Positions 9,901 to 16,388 of a DNA stretch of 16,388 nucleotides are shown piece by piece. The position numbers were made by a program, and so were the translations under genes. The notes below the pieces were generated by a model. It ran no database searches and had not been told where the DNA came from. It saw only the letters and a list, made by a program, of their open reading frames with translations. The stretch's first letter is position 1, and every line of letters starts with the position of its first letter. The stretch spans positions 1 to 16,388 of the forward strand of contig CAMBHH010000068.1 in NCBI GenBank assembly GCA_945866505.1, in the 5' to 3' direction. The DNA is from Flavobacterium psychrophilum. Its GTDB lineage: Bacteria; Bacteroidota; Bacteroidia; Flavobacteriales; Flavobacteriaceae.

Positions 9901-10187
9901 TTGGAAAAGGATATGTTTTGGTCGTTCCAACTGCTTTTACGCCAAACAATGATAGGCTTAATGATACTTTTAGACCGGTTACCAAAGGTTTGAAAAACGT
10001 TCGTCTCGACATTTATGACACTTGGGGGGCTATGATTTATTCTGAAACAGGAGAGGTCATAAGAGGTTGGGATGGAAAAATAAAAAATTCGAACGTAGAA
10101 AACGGAAATTACTATTATAAAGTAAGTGCTGAAACTTTTTACGGAACAGTTGTCAATGAAAACCACCCTTTTGTAGTACTAAAATAA
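3999..10187 (+). CDS. SprB-like giant modular surface protein with T9SS type B (gliding-motility) C-terminal domain
   Basis: This is a 2062-residue exported protein with a Sec signal peptide (1-22, cleavage likely after ANA). A basic, Thr-rich linker (about 30-55) leads into an Ig-like module (about 48-142). PKD or PKD-like modules follow from about 143 to 830, with WDFGKGD near 178, INWGDG, IDYGDG and WDFGD motifs. Next come four Ig-like repeats of about 98-101 residues (832-1226), each with a YQWY/YKWY or YQWF strand, and a PKD-like module (about 1227-1320). Seven SprB-type repeats of 75-87 residues follow (about 1321-1881), with cysteines at 1335, 1420, 1501, 1588, 1663, 1740 and 1816. A final PKD (WDFGDGS near 1923) precedes the gliding-motility-associated C-terminal domain (1972-2062: AFTPNNDRLNDTF, then IYDTWG and GWDG). 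That domain sends cargo to the T9SS as a type B signal. Flavobacterium SprB, a motile gliding adhesin, shares repeats and C-terminus but is about three times longer, so I call this SprB-like, not SprB. A surface adhesin role is inferred. Confidence 0.92.
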   Translation: MKKFYKIIILSIVLLSNTTANATITLDSVASSTKERKTKGTPTRIKKVVLPAATITTTTTSVCVGGANPIITFTGKDGTAPYTFTYTINGGSNQTIKTIGGNSSITVTVPTTTIGIYEYKLVSIADTQDTQAMTESVKISVNAIPIVDFTFNNDDTCSGTTIQFTDTTTGTGSYSYLWDFGKGDTSVLQNPVHTFTELGCGTKTVTVKLTVTDGNCTVVKTKTIKVKQKPDINFKDMDPTATPSTQFSNCANASFASPTYTITVGNTSATPCASSYSINWGDGTIENNISLPLSHTYLKQGVFSMIISASGTNDCINSKNYLVKNISNPSGGILSPGGTTDMCIPTPVIAYTIGAWGTNSPGTIYSIDYGDGSPIIKLSQDEMIKTSYFNSSNPSASVNYPVPYSYNSTICPRRNFIIRLTVSNACKTTQGSVDGGNTISTAKADFTAPLTACTTTNVLFTNTTILGYSADCLTDTDFTWDFGDPASGASNIINTGFVSTATNANHIFSAPGTYTVKLTANSGGKCPALPPKTQTICISPPLTVPTINLTPSNTANCAPLTVNASTPNVTTNCTSPIEYSWVVTKKNLDCDLSASDPNYLSGTTSTSQNPIFNFTNPGEYSIRLKMENSCGEVESSVQKIIVRKPPKVTVAPLANLCGGISGNTIINPTATIKNCGFTNSELVYNWSFPGGIPATSNDIAPQVTYTTGGSKTVSLFISVVGGCANSATSSQTFGIGTTPTLDTLSPATQTICSGSSTTALPLIAETGTSFSWVATTIPSGVNVNPSFGNGNSIPALTISNSNTTPKTVTLTITSTLNGCPSTNTYNIIVNPGPILTQPIGSTICSVGTITPLSVAVSPIPAAGTATYKWYSNSDGTTNIATSTLVNTSTTDGVYTPPASLGTIYYFCEVTFSSSGSCPSIKSDAVAITINSSATINPQPIQSQSICVGTALATPLFADFVNGTGTASYQWYKNTTDSNLGGTLITGATNSTYTPPLFNSPEAAYYYVTIAFSGSGCGPISCDPAEIKVLADPTISSILPTTQSLCSGVTPINLTVVATGEPSLGNLNYQWFSNSVDSNSGGNSIFGATSATFTPPTSNAGITYYYCTVLQNSLGCETTSNTVSLTVNLAAEITQQPQSSTICLGETPKLLEVAFINGVGTPQYQWYSNSTNSIIGSASIIGATNPSFAPPSAVGTVFYYCKITLPSGGCSELNSDIAEVTINQNPVIANKTSIICSGNTFSILPINSGGEIVPTGTTYTWSNPTINPANAITGASGQTIGQTEISQTLINTTINPATVTYTVTPIVGICTGATFTITVTVNPAISNPITLKNSSCFGKNNGSIQTNITGGIPFSSGAPYQISWTGPNGFKATDTTISNLAPGAYNLIVTDDGGCPFSDTYTITQPDDIKIRTDLKQDITCFNDDDGKIEITVAGGTLNYVYTWTKDGNPFSNSEDIANLSPATYIISVTDANNCDPKTATFTITEPPVLAVNLASKTNILCFGDRTGAININTTGGTRIELTPGIFDYKYAWIGPNGFTSSDQNLNGIPAGTYDLTVTDNSGCTKTLLVTLTQTPEIKIIATTTIIKCYGDNNASITVNLSGGITPYEVSWSNFSEGLFLDNLSAGDYLITVKDALGCIKTLNINIPEAPVFKITPEVKNISCFGAKDGSINLKFIGGVAPISFVWTDNPTAGTVRNNLGPGSYTVNITDKMLCSINQTFIIVEPQELILNANPINAFDCNDANTGSINLLVSGGSAPFTYAWSNGATTEDLVNIPAGNYLVTVTDKNGCSTQVQCSINRPPPIVTKVVTKTDFDCDAKTVKQTFVADVSGGKPPYKLSWSSGTVSGPKNEFMATTQNGTVLLEATDALGCKSNYTFTVDLPTLGTPSFDVNSFAYSSFGSYSINDPIQFTNSATGDFISMIWDFGDGSTSAETNPLHTFVNPKAYVITQTVTYPFGCVYVQKITLTVGKGYVLVVPTAFTPNNDRLNDTFRPVTKGLKNVRLDIYDTWGAMIYSETGEVIRGWDGKIKNSNVENGNYYYKVSAETFYGTVVNENHPFVVLK
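4374..4391 (+). repeat. 9-bp in-frame tandem duplication
   Basis: GACACACAA occurs twice without a spacer (4374-4382 and 4383-4391), encoding DTQDTQ at residues 126-131 of the SprB-like protein. It looks like a slippage duplication in a loop of the first Ig-like module, and it keeps the frame. Confidence 0.75.
6492..7674 (+). repeat. Four consecutive Ig-like protein repeats inside the SprB-like gene
   Basis: Four units begin at about 6492, 6795, 7089 and 7383 (residues 832, 933, 1031 and 1129), each 98-101 codons. Each starts with a Pro/Gln-rich strand and a Cys-containing SxxxC or TIC motif. Each then has a YxWY/YxWF core strand, a (Y/F)(T/A)PP turn, a YY(F/Y)C-like strand and a second Cys. 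The unit is conserved at protein level, while the DNA copies have clearly diverged. Confidence 0.8.
7961..9640 (+). repeat. Seven SprB-type protein repeats inside the SprB-like gene
   Basis: Units are marked by a leading Cys (codons at 8001, 8256, 8499, 8760, 8985, 9216 and 9444). Usually C(F/Y)G or CND is followed by a GxI motif, a GG turn, a W strand, LxxGxY or LSPATY, and VTDxxGC. Spacing between leading Cys residues is 85, 81, 87, 75, 77 and 76 residues. The first six match the SprB repeat pattern well. The seventh keeps the Cys, GG turn, W strand and GC but lacks the N-terminal GxI segment, so it is divergent. Confidence 0.82.
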
Positions 10188-10199
10188 GCCGAAAAAATA

Positions 10200-11225
10200 A
10201 TGAAATTAAAACTTGTTTTATATGTACTGCTAACTTGCTTGACTATCGTGGATGCAAAAGCACAAGATCCAATTTTTACCCAATATCTACTAGTTCCAGA
10301 ATCATTAAACCCCGCATTTACTGGTACTTTAGCTGGTGGATATACCGGCGTTATTCATCGTTCTCAATGGCCAAATGAGAATAGAAGAATTGATACCGAA
10401 TTCGCCTTTATCAATAACCCAATTGGTTCTGAAGGCGAGATGGGCTTGGGTTTTACGATTTTAAATCAACGAGAGGTTTTTACCAATTACAATTATATCC
10501 AATTGAATGGAGCTTACTCATACAGTATTAATTTAAACGATGAGTGGCGAGTTCGATTAGGAATAGAAGCAGGTTATGGCTTCAAAAACTATAATTTTGG
10601 TAATTTATTATTGGAAGATCAAATTAACATCAACAATGGAAATGTCAGTGGCGGTAGTGTCGATCCGAGTATTTTGAATAGTAACGATCAAGTTAGTTTT
10701 TTTGATTTTTCCTCAGGGTTACTATTTTATAATGACAATTCTTGGTTTGGTGCTTCTTTAAAACACTTGAACAAACCCAATATTACCTTTACTGATTATG
10801 CAAATGTTCCGCTCGAACTGTTTTTAAGTGTACACGGAGGTTATTCGATAAGTTTGGATGATAGTATTGGGTCGTTTTTTCCCGAGCAAACTGATGTTGT
10901 GCTAACCGCCAATTATATGCGACAAGCCCAATACAATCGTTTGGATTTTGGAACCGCTTTAAGCGTCAAACCATTTACTATTGGGGTTCTTGCGGCAACA
11001 AATCCTGAAGGAAAAAGCAACAACAGCCATGTATTAACTTCCATTAACGTTTTCAGCGCGATACAATTGAACCGTTTTGTTTTGGGTTATTCTTATGACA
11101 TCAATACTTCAAAAATGGGAAATACCCAAGGTGTACACGAAATCTCATTAACCTGGGAATTGTTTCCTAATTGTTATAGGTGTGATAATTATTCTGTAAG
11201 ACATTCAATGGGTAGAAAATATTAG
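10200..11225 (+). CDS. PorP/SprF family type IX secretion membrane protein
   Basis: The 341-residue protein has a Sec signal peptide (1-22, ending KAQ). Its mature start DPIFTQYLLVPESLNPAFTG is the characteristic N-terminus of the PorP/SprF family. The rest alternates amphipathic strands expected of an outer-membrane beta barrel, and the family's end pattern is present (HEISLTWELFPNCYRC near 314-329). PorP/SprF proteins work with the T9SS. In Flavobacterium johnsoniae, SprF is needed for SprB to reach the surface, and type B cargo genes are often followed by a sprF-like gene. Here the gene begins 12 bp after the SprB-like stop, so it is probably co-transcribed and serves that cargo (inference from position and family). 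No Shine-Dalgarno sequence is present, only an A-rich leader. It ends before the hairpin at 11369. Confidence 0.93.
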   Translation: MKLKLVLYVLLTCLTIVDAKAQDPIFTQYLLVPESLNPAFTGTLAGGYTGVIHRSQWPNENRRIDTEFAFINNPIGSEGEMGLGFTILNQREVFTNYNYIQLNGAYSYSINLNDEWRVRLGIEAGYGFKNYNFGNLLLEDQININNGNVSGGSVDPSILNSNDQVSFFDFSSGLLFYNDNSWFGASLKHLNKPNITFTDYANVPLELFLSVHGGYSISLDDSIGSFFPEQTDVVLTANYMRQAQYNRLDFGTALSVKPFTIGVLAATNPEGKSNNSHVLTSINVFSAIQLNRFVLGYSYDINTSKMGNTQGVHEISLTWELFPNCYRCDNYSVRHSMGRKY

Positions 11226-11368
11226 AATTCTCAATCAATTTTATTTAGCAAAATTTCATCGATTGGAAGAAAAAATTGCTTTATAAATATCGAATTAACT
11301 GAATCCGACAACTAGGATTTATGTATTATATTCAAACACAATTACAGCAGAAAAAATTAAAATTAAAA

Positions 11369-11400
11369 ATCCCAAACTCCAGTCCTTTGGAATTTGGGAT
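11369..11400. terminator. Bidirectional hairpin terminator
   Basis: The arms ATCCCAAACTCCA (11369-11381) and TGGAATTTGGGAT (11388-11400) pair over 12 of 13 positions, with one C/A mismatch, around a 6-nt loop. The + strand continues ATTTTATTTT. The - strand continues with a mixed T/A tract. It separates the convergent SprF-like (+) and bipA (-) genes and can end both transcripts. Confidence 0.8.
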
Positions 11401-11424
11401 ATTTTATTTTGAATAGTACAAAAT

Positions 11425-13221
11425 TTAGATTTTAAATCTTTTTCTGTCTGTTTCAGTCAAATATATTTTTCTCAAACGAATCGATTTTGGTGTAACCTCA
11501 ACATATTCATCTTTTTGAATGTATTCTAAAGCTTCTTCAAGAGAGAAAATAATCGGAGGGATAATCCTTGCTTTTTCATCGTTTCCAGACGAACGAACGT
11601 TAGATTGTTTTTTCTCTTTCGTTACGTTGACACACATATCATCACCACGAGAGTTTTCACCAATTACCTGACCTTCATAAATTTCAGCATTTGGCTCAAC
11701 AAAAAACTTACCACGATCTTGTAATTTATCGATAGAATAAGGAATCGCTTTTCCTTTTTCCATAGAAATCAATGAACCTTTGTTACGTCCAGCAATTTCA
11801 CCTTTGTAAGGTTCATATCCTATAAAACGGTGTGCCATAATAGCCTCACCAGCAGTAGCAGTAAGCAATTGATTACGCAATCCGATAATTCCACGTGATG
11901 GAATATTAAATTTTACAATCATACGTTCCCCTTTAGTTTCCATACTCAGCATTTCACCTTTACGCATAGTAACGAATTCCACTGCTCTACCTGAAAGAGT
12001 TTCTGGTAAATCAATTGTTAATTCCTCAATAGGCTCACATTTTTTACCATCAACTTCTTTGATGATAACTTGCGGTTGACCTATTTGTAATTCGTAACCT
12101 TCTCTTCTCATGGTTTCAATAAGAACAGACAAGTGAAGAACTCCACGACCAAAAACCATGAATTTATCAGCAGAATCAGTTTCACCTAATTTCATTGCCA
12201 AGTTTTTTTCCAATTCTTTTGTCAAACGATCTCTAATATGTCGAGAAGTAACAAATTTACCTTCTTTACCAAAGAAAGGCGAATCGTTAATGGTGAACAA
12301 CATGCTCATTGTTGGCTCATCAATTGCAATGGTTTGCAACGCTTCTGGATTTTCAAAATCAGCGATAGTATCTCCGATTTCAAATCCTTCAACTCCAATA
12401 ATTGCACAAATATCTCCAGCAATTACTTCTTGCACTTTTTTACGACCAAGTCCTTCAAAAGTGTGTAATTCTTTTATTCTTGATTTTGTTATAGTACCAT
12501 CTCTTTTTACTAAAGCGATTGGCATATTTTCTTTTAAAACTCCTCTTTCTAGACGACCAATAGCGATACGACCTGTAAAAGCTGAGAAATCTAATGAAGT
12601 GATTAACATTTGTGGAGTTCCCTCAGATACTTTTGGCGCAGGTACATTCTCAATTACCATATCTAAAAGAGCTTCAATATTGTCAGTAATATTTTCCCAA
12701 TGGTCAGACATCCAGTTATTTTTAGCAGAACCGTAAACTGTTGGAAAATCCAATTGCCATTCTTCAGCGCCTAATTCAAACATTAAGTCAAAAACTTTTT
12801 CGTGAACTTCTTCAGGAGTACAGTTTTCTTTATCTACTTTATTAATAACAACGCAAGGTTTCAAACCAAGGTCTAAAGCTTTTTGCAATACAAAACGAGT
12901 TTGTGGCATTGGTCCTTCAAAAGCATCTACTAATAGACAAACCCCATCAGCCATATTCAGTACACGCTCTACCTCACCACCAAAATCGGCGTGACCAGGA
13001 GTGTCAATAATATTAATTTTTGTTCCTTTATAGACTACAGAAACATTTTTAGATGTAATGGTAATCCCTCTTTCACGCTCCAAGTCGTTGTTATCAAGAA
13101 TTAAATCTCCTGTGTTTTCGTTATCACGAAACAATTGACAGTGATACATAATTTTATCAACCAAAGTGGTTTTACCGTGATCGACGTGGGCAATAATTGC
13201 AATGTTTCTAATAGCTTCCAT
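11425..13221 (-). CDS. typA: Ribosome-associated GTPase TypA/BipA
   Basis: The 598-residue product is close to the usual family length of about 600. It is a translational GTPase that binds the 70S ribosome, is tied to 50S assembly and to growth under stress such as cold, and acts in the cytoplasm. All GTPase motifs are present: G1 AHVDHGKT (11-18), G2 RERGIT (49-54), G3 DTPGH (73-77) and G4 NKVD (127-130). An EF-Tu-like beta barrel follows (about 200-295), then EF-G-like domains III and V, including a [15 protein letters not shown] segment and the [13 protein letters not shown] region. The family-specific C-terminal domain ends TDRKRFKI. The start at 13221 gives the standard [18 protein letters not shown]-terminus. 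It is transcribed away from the kinase operon and ends at the hairpin 11369-11400. bipA is an alternative symbol. No defects were seen. Confidence 0.97.
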   Translation of the reverse strand: MEAIRNIAIIAHVDHGKTTLVDKIMYHCQLFRDNENTGDLILDNNDLERERGITITSKNVSVVYKGTKINIIDTPGHADFGGEVERVLNMADGVCLLVDAFEGPMPQTRFVLQKALDLGLKPCVVINKVDKENCTPEEVHEKVFDLMFELGAEEWQLDFPTVYGSAKNNWMSDHWENITDNIEALLDMVIENVPAPKVSEGTPQMLITSLDFSAFTGRIAIGRLERGVLKENMPIALVKRDGTITKSRIKELHTFEGLGRKKVQEVIAGDICAIIGVEGFEIGDTIADFENPEALQTIAIDEPTMSMLFTINDSPFFGKEGKFVTSRHIRDRLTKELEKNLAMKLGETDSADKFMVFGRGVLHLSVLIETMRREGYELQIGQPQVIIKEVDGKKCEPIEELTIDLPETLSGRAVEFVTMRKGEMLSMETKGERMIVKFNIPSRGIIGLRNQLLTATAGEAIMAHRFIGYEPYKGEIAGRNKGSLISMEKGKAIPYSIDKLQDRGKFFVEPNAEIYEGQVIGENSRGDDMCVNVTKEKKQSNVRSSGNDEKARIIPPIIFSLEEALEYIQKDEYVEVTPKSIRLRKIYLTETDRKRFKI

Positions 13222-13241
13222 CTAATTTATTTTTGAGGTCG

Positions 13242-13249
13242 CAAAGGTA
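13242..13249 (-). promoter_or_regulatory. -7 promoter element of typA/bipA
   Basis: On the - strand this reads TACCTTTG followed by C, the common Bacteroidota form of TAnnTTTG before housekeeping genes. A start site near 13236 would give a short leader of about 15 nt. The -33 region has only a T-rich stretch and no clear TTG, so the assignment rests on the -7 element and its position. Confidence 0.55.
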
Positions 13250-13337
13250 CACTTTATTTTCATATAAAAAACCTTTATGAAATTGTTTGCAATTTGTTTA
13301 ACGATTTAGATATATTAGAACTCTTTTAAAATAAGTT

Positions 13338-13378
13338 TTGAATGATTATAAATAATTACTTATATTTTTTTATATTTG
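13338..13378 (+). promoter_or_regulatory. Putative promoter of the PAS kinase/receiver operon
   Basis: Two overlapping readings are possible. One is TTG (13338-13340), 20 nt, then TATATTTT (13361-13368, one mismatch to TAnnTTTG), which puts the start site about 6 nt before the ATG. The other is the exact TATATTTG (13371-13378), which lies directly against the ATG and has no TTG at the right distance. Either way the leader would be very short or absent. Confidence 0.4.
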
Positions 13379-13379
13379 A

Positions 13380-15089
13380 ATGATGAAAAACAAGGCCAGT
13401 CAAATAACCCTAATTTATATTCTTGTATCCATATTTTTGGCTATTGTTTATCGTGAACTTATTTTACCCGTAATTCCATCAAATCCTTTATTTAGTTTAG
13501 GGACAGACATCCTGTTTATTTTTATTTCTGGAGCATTACTTAAGTATGTTCTGTATAAAAACGATATCAAGAACACCGAAATTTATAAAAAATTACAGAA
13601 TACGAATAGTGAATTAAAAGATGCGAATGATAGATATGAAATAGTATCAAAAGCAACAAGTAATATCATTTGGGATTGGAAAATAACAGAAGATAGAATG
13701 ACTTGGAATAAGGGAATTGAAGATATATTTGGTTATGCGCAAAATGAAATAGGTGAAAGTTCGAAGTGGTGGTTTGATAATATCCATCCAGAAGACAGCA
13801 TTAAAATGTCTATCAAACTATATTCATTTATTGAACAAAAAACTGAAAAATGGCAAGATCAGTATCGATTTAAATGTGCTGATGGGTCTTATAAATATGT
13901 TTTAGATAGAGGTTTTATTTTAAAGGATGAAACGGGTAAGTCTGTTAGAATGATTGGAGCTATTCAAGACGTTACCAAACAGAAAGAAGAAGAACAACGA
14001 CTAAAATTGCTGGAAACCGTAATTACCCATACAAAAGATTCTGTACTTATTACAAAAGCAGATTTAAACGACGGAAAAGTTCCTGATATTGTCTATGTAA
14101 ATCCTTCCTTTATAGCAACATCTGGCTACACCTTTGATGAAATTGTTGGAAAATCTCCAGAAATATTTATTGGGCCGAATTCTAATAAGGATGAGCACGA
14201 AAAGCTCATTAATGCTATCAAAAACAAAAAAGAATGCCAAATTGAAACGTTAAGTTACAAAAAAAATAAAGATGCGTATTGGGTAAATTTCGATATGCTA
14301 CCTGTTTACGATTCAGAGGGTGAGGTTTCACATTGGGTTTCTATACAAAGAGACATTACAGAAGATAAAAAACAAGAAGTCGAAAAAGAACAACTTATCA
14401 AGGAGTTAACAATAAAAAATAAAGATTTACAACAATTTTCTTATATTACCTCACACAATCTACGTGCCCCATTATCAAACCTTACAGGGTTACTAAGCTT
14501 GATCGAAGATATTCCTATTGAAGATCCCCAACTTAAAGAAATAATCGATGGGTTCAATAAATCAACTCATTTATTAAATGACACTATCAATGATTTAGTA
14601 AAAGTAATTATAATAAAAGACAATCATTATTTAGAGAAGGAATACATACTGCTAAAAGATTTATTTGAAGATGTTTTTGGTCAATTAGATTTTCTTATTG
14701 GTTTGCATAAACCTATAATACTATTTAATTTTGATGACATTTCTTTTTTGAATACAAATAAGTCGTATTTAGAAAGTATTTTATTAAATTTATTGACCAA
14801 TTCGATCAAATACAAATCCCAAGAAAGAAAATTAAAAATAACTATAAAGGCTTACCAATCAGAAGATAGCGTAGTTTTAACTTTTAAGGACAATGGAATA
14901 GGAATTGATTTGGAAAGAAATAAAGACAAAATATTTGGACTTTATCAGCGGTTCCACGATTATCCAGACAGTAAAGGACTAGGATTATACTTAGTAAAAT
15001 CACAAGTTGAAACTATGGGAGGTACAATTAGTATAGAAAGTACAGTAAATGTTGGAACTACGTTTACGCTAACTTTTAAAAATAAATAA
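13380..15089 (+). CDS. Membrane PAS-PAS sensor histidine kinase
   Basis: The 569-residue protein has two N-terminal membrane helices (about 9-24 and 38-59) joined by a loop of only about a dozen residues, so it has no extracytoplasmic sensor domain. After a short coiled coil (about 60-80) come PAS 1 (about 81-200, PAS_3-like, IWDWKITEDRMTW) and PAS 2 (about 208-326, with YVNPSFIATSGYT and a RDITEDK end). A second helical linker leads into the DHp domain with H-box SHNLRAPL, where His359 is the likely phosphorylation site. The HATPase domain has the N box (TNSIKY, Asn474), DNGIGID (504-510), an F-box-like FGLYQRFH and GLGLYLVK (533-540). All catalytic boxes are present, so it should be active. 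The residue after the phospho-His is Asn, not the usual Glu/Asp. The receiver gene 2 bp downstream is the obvious partner. The signal is unknown. The start ATGATG at 13380 gives the shortest leader; Met2 is equally possible. Confidence 0.93.
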   Translation: MMKNKASQITLIYILVSIFLAIVYRELILPVIPSNPLFSLGTDILFIFISGALLKYVLYKNDIKNTEIYKKLQNTNSELKDANDRYEIVSKATSNIIWDWKITEDRMTWNKGIEDIFGYAQNEIGESSKWWFDNIHPEDSIKMSIKLYSFIEQKTEKWQDQYRFKCADGSYKYVLDRGFILKDETGKSVRMIGAIQDVTKQKEEEQRLKLLETVITHTKDSVLITKADLNDGKVPDIVYVNPSFIATSGYTFDEIVGKSPEIFIGPNSNKDEHEKLINAIKNKKECQIETLSYKKNKDAYWVNFDMLPVYDSEGEVSHWVSIQRDITEDKKQEVEKEQLIKELTIKNKDLQQFSYITSHNLRAPLSNLTGLLSLIEDIPIEDPQLKEIIDGFNKSTHLLNDTINDLVKVIIIKDNHYLEKEYILLKDLFEDVFGQLDFLIGLHKPIILFNFDDISFLNTNKSYLESILLNLLTNSIKYKSQERKLKITIKAYQSEDSVVLTFKDNGIGIDLERNKDKIFGLYQRFHDYPDSKGLGLYLVKSQVETMGGTISIESTVNVGTTFTLTFKNK

Positions 15090-15091
15090 TA

Positions 15092-15487
15092 ATGCTTCAG
15101 ACAATTCTATTTATTGACGATGACCCCATAACTATAATGTTATGCAAAATGGTTATCACGAAAGCTTCGTTTTCCAATGAAATAGCAACCGCTAAAAATG
15201 GCGAAGAAGCGCTTAAATACTTCGACAGCCTTAAAACAAATCCTACTATAAAGAAACCTCAACTAATTTTTTTAGATCTTAATATGCCCGTAATGAATGG
15301 TTGGGAATTTTTAGATAGCTTTATCTCTAGAGAATATTCAGAATATCATAATACCAAAGTTATTATTCTCTCCTCTACCATTGACCCACATGATTTAGAA
15401 AAATCAAAAAAATACCCAATGGTACTTGATTTTTTACCAAAACCCATTTCTAAAGAAATGCTGGAATTTTTAAAAGATAAAATTTAA
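15092..15487 (+). CDS. Stand-alone response regulator receiver (CheY-like)
   Basis: The 131-residue protein is a single receiver domain with no output domain. The acidic pocket is D9-D10-D11, the phospho-acceptor is Asp62 (LDLNMPVMNG), the switch Ser is in LSS (94-95), and the conserved Lys is Lys117 in PKP. It starts 2 bp after the kinase stop codon, so the two are translated from one message and may be translationally coupled. The likely role is to receive the phosphoryl group from the kinase's His359 and act by protein contact or as a relay intermediate. The downstream target is not in the window. Kinase plus lone receiver pairs of this kind are common in Flavobacteria. No terminator hairpin is visible after it. 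Confidence 0.93.
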   Translation: MLQTILFIDDDPITIMLCKMVITKASFSNEIATAKNGEEALKYFDSLKTNPTIKKPQLIFLDLNMPVMNGWEFLDSFISREYSEYHNTKVIILSSTIDPHDLEKSKKYPMVLDFLPKPISKEMLEFLKDKI

Positions 15488-15582
15488 GTTTAAACCATAA
15501 AACAAGTCCCGATAGTGTATAAGTAGCTGAAAAACCTATCTGATTTTGGTTAGCTTGGTTTTCTACAGGACAAAAAACGCCT

Positions 15583-15883
15583 TTAAAAAGATTTCAAACC
15601 CCCTTTATAAGAGTCGATAAACTCCGCCTTGGATTTTTCCGACATCTTTGGATCCTTCACTTGATTTTCGCATTGCCAAATATTCTGATGAAAAAAACTA
15701 TCGGGATGAATATTGCCATCAAATTTACCTTTTTTCTTTGTAAATCGTTTTGTTATAGCTCGATTTAGTATCAGTATTAATTTACTATTTTCATCTCTTG
15801 AGATTGTTAGGTTTTTTTTTGCAGAATAAGGTGCATCCCAAGAATCGTCTCTACATCAATTCGGTTTTCTTAACAATTCTCAT
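15583..15883 (-). pseudogene. Possible decayed small gene (frameshifted), unknown family
   Basis: On the - strand a frame is open from 15855 to a TAA at 15583-15585, 90 codons with balanced, protein-like composition (Trp, His, Tyr and Cys present). It contains segments such as RDDSWDAPYSAKK, LILILNRAITKRF and NIHPDSFFHQNIWQCE, and ends YKGGLKSF. It has no in-frame ATG near its start. An ATG at 15883 opens another frame (MRIVKKTELM) that stops after 10 codons at 15851, right where the long frame begins. Removing one base there would fuse them into about 99 residues. A run of nine A (- strand) a little downstream is another possible slip point. I recognise no family, no promoter was found, and the region overlaps the uvrA promoter at its 5' end. 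It could also be a chance open frame. Confidence 0.35.
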
Positions 15884-15895
15884 TTTAAAAATGAT

Positions 15896-15903
15896 TACTT
15901 TTG
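15896..15903 (+). promoter_or_regulatory. -7 promoter element of uvrA
   Basis: TACTTTTG matches TAnnTTTG and would start transcription near 15909, about 13 nt before the uvrA ATG. A second exact match, TACATTTG (15913-15920), abuts the start codon and would leave no leader. No clear TTG lies at the -33 position for either. Confidence 0.45.
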
Positions 15904-15921
15904 TCGAAATTTTACATTTGT

Positions 15922-16388
15922 ATGTCTATTGACCTTTCCGCCCTCGATCCAAAGAAAAATATAATCATCAAAGGAGCCCAAGTTCACAACCTCAAAAATG
16001 TGGATGTAGCAATTCCAAGAAATAAATTAGTGGTGATCACTGGGCTTTCGGGTTCCGGAAAATCGAGTTTGGCTTTCGACACTTTGTATGCCGAAGGACA
16101 ACGTCGCTACGTGGAAAGTTTGTCCTCGTATGCCAGACAATTTTTGGGAAGATTAGACAAACCAAAAGTAGAATACATCAAGGGAATTGCGCCAGCAATA
16201 GCCATTGAACAAAAAGTAAATACAACCAATGCACGTTCCACCGTAGGAACCTCAACCGAAATTTACGATTACATCAAATTATTGTTTGCCAGAGTTGGCA
16301 GAACTTTTTCGCCAATTTCTGGACAAGAAGTCAAAAAAAATACGGTTTCGGATGTTATCACTGATGTGAAAAACATAGGAATCGACAG
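15922..16388 (+). CDS. uvrA: Excinuclease ABC subunit UvrA (5' part, cut by window end)
   Basis: The first 155 codons of the DNA damage-recognition ATPase of nucleotide excision repair, which acts with UvrB in the cytoplasm. The N-terminus [20 protein letters not shown] leads to the first Walker A motif GLSGSGKSS (41-49, Lys47). The signature UvrA segments follow: [44 protein letters not shown] and the LLFARVG that precedes the first zinc module. The zinc-binding Cys residues, the ABC signature and the second ATPase half lie beyond the window. The ATG at 15922 is the first start in frame that fits the family N-terminus and sits just after two TAnnTTTG elements. The reading frame is intact to the last base. 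Confidence 0.97.
   Translation, partial: MSIDLSALDPKKNIIIKGAQVHNLKNVDVAIPRNKLVVITGLSGSGKSSLAFDTLYAEGQRRYVESLSSYARQFLGRLDKPKVEYIKGIAPAIAIEQKVNTTNARSTVGTSTEIYDYIKLLFARVGRTFSPISGQEVKKNTVSDVITDVKNIGID

Noticed and set aside
12158..12736. 192-codon + strand open frame
   Set aside because: It lies antisense within typA/bipA, a highly conserved complete gene, and shows no recognisable domain or start signal. It is a coding shadow.
15507..15706. 9-bp inverted repeat TCCCGATAG / CTATCGGGA
   Set aside because: The arms are about 180 bp apart, with no further symmetry and no transposase or target duplication. It is probably chance, and the distance is too great for a terminator.

Overview
This is an AT-rich window from the phylum Bacteroidota, most likely Flavobacterium or a close relative in the Flavobacteriaceae. 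The evidence is two kinds of type IX secretion (T9SS) C-terminal sorting domain, a PorP/SprF-family outer-membrane protein, TAnnTTTG-type -7 promoter elements, and start codons without a Shine-Dalgarno sequence. I found no rRNA, tRNA, CRISPR array or intact mobile element.

Layout. Positions 1-41 hold the last codons of an unidentified + strand gene. A perfect 13-bp hairpin (80-111) separates it from a convergent gene for a small lipoprotein (147-617, -). After about 450 bp of AT-rich DNA comes a secreted T9SS type A protein (1070-3453, +). It is split into two reading frames by an apparent one-base loss near 2891-2896, which separates the body from the sorting signal. After another 545 bp non-coding stretch, which ends in a good Flavobacterium-type promoter (3872-3900), lies the main feature of the window. 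This is a 2062-residue SprB-like modular surface protein (3999-10187) with PKD/Ig-like modules, seven SprB-type repeats and a gliding-motility (type B) C-terminal domain. A PorP/SprF-family gene follows 12 bp later (10200-11225). The pair looks like an adhesin with its dedicated T9SS partner.

A hairpin terminator (11369-11400) lies between that pair and convergent bipA/typA (11425-13221, -). Divergent to bipA is a two-gene phosphorelay operon: a membrane PAS-PAS histidine kinase (13380-15089) and, 2 bp later, a stand-alone receiver protein (15092-15487). The next 430 bp hold a probable decayed small gene on the - strand (15583-15883). The window ends inside the 5' part of uvrA (15922 onward, +).

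How the genes fit together. The housekeeping genes bipA and uvrA flank accessory surface and signalling genes. The SprB-like/SprF-like pair matches the known pairing of T9SS type B cargo with a SprF-type protein, and probably contributes to surface adhesion, possibly during gliding. The kinase/receiver pair has no DNA-binding output domain in the window, so its target cannot be read here. Every system in the window belongs to a recognisable family. The items most worth checking are the frameshifted secreted protein, the cargo/partner pair, the unusually short leader predicted for the kinase gene and the decayed ORF before uvrA.
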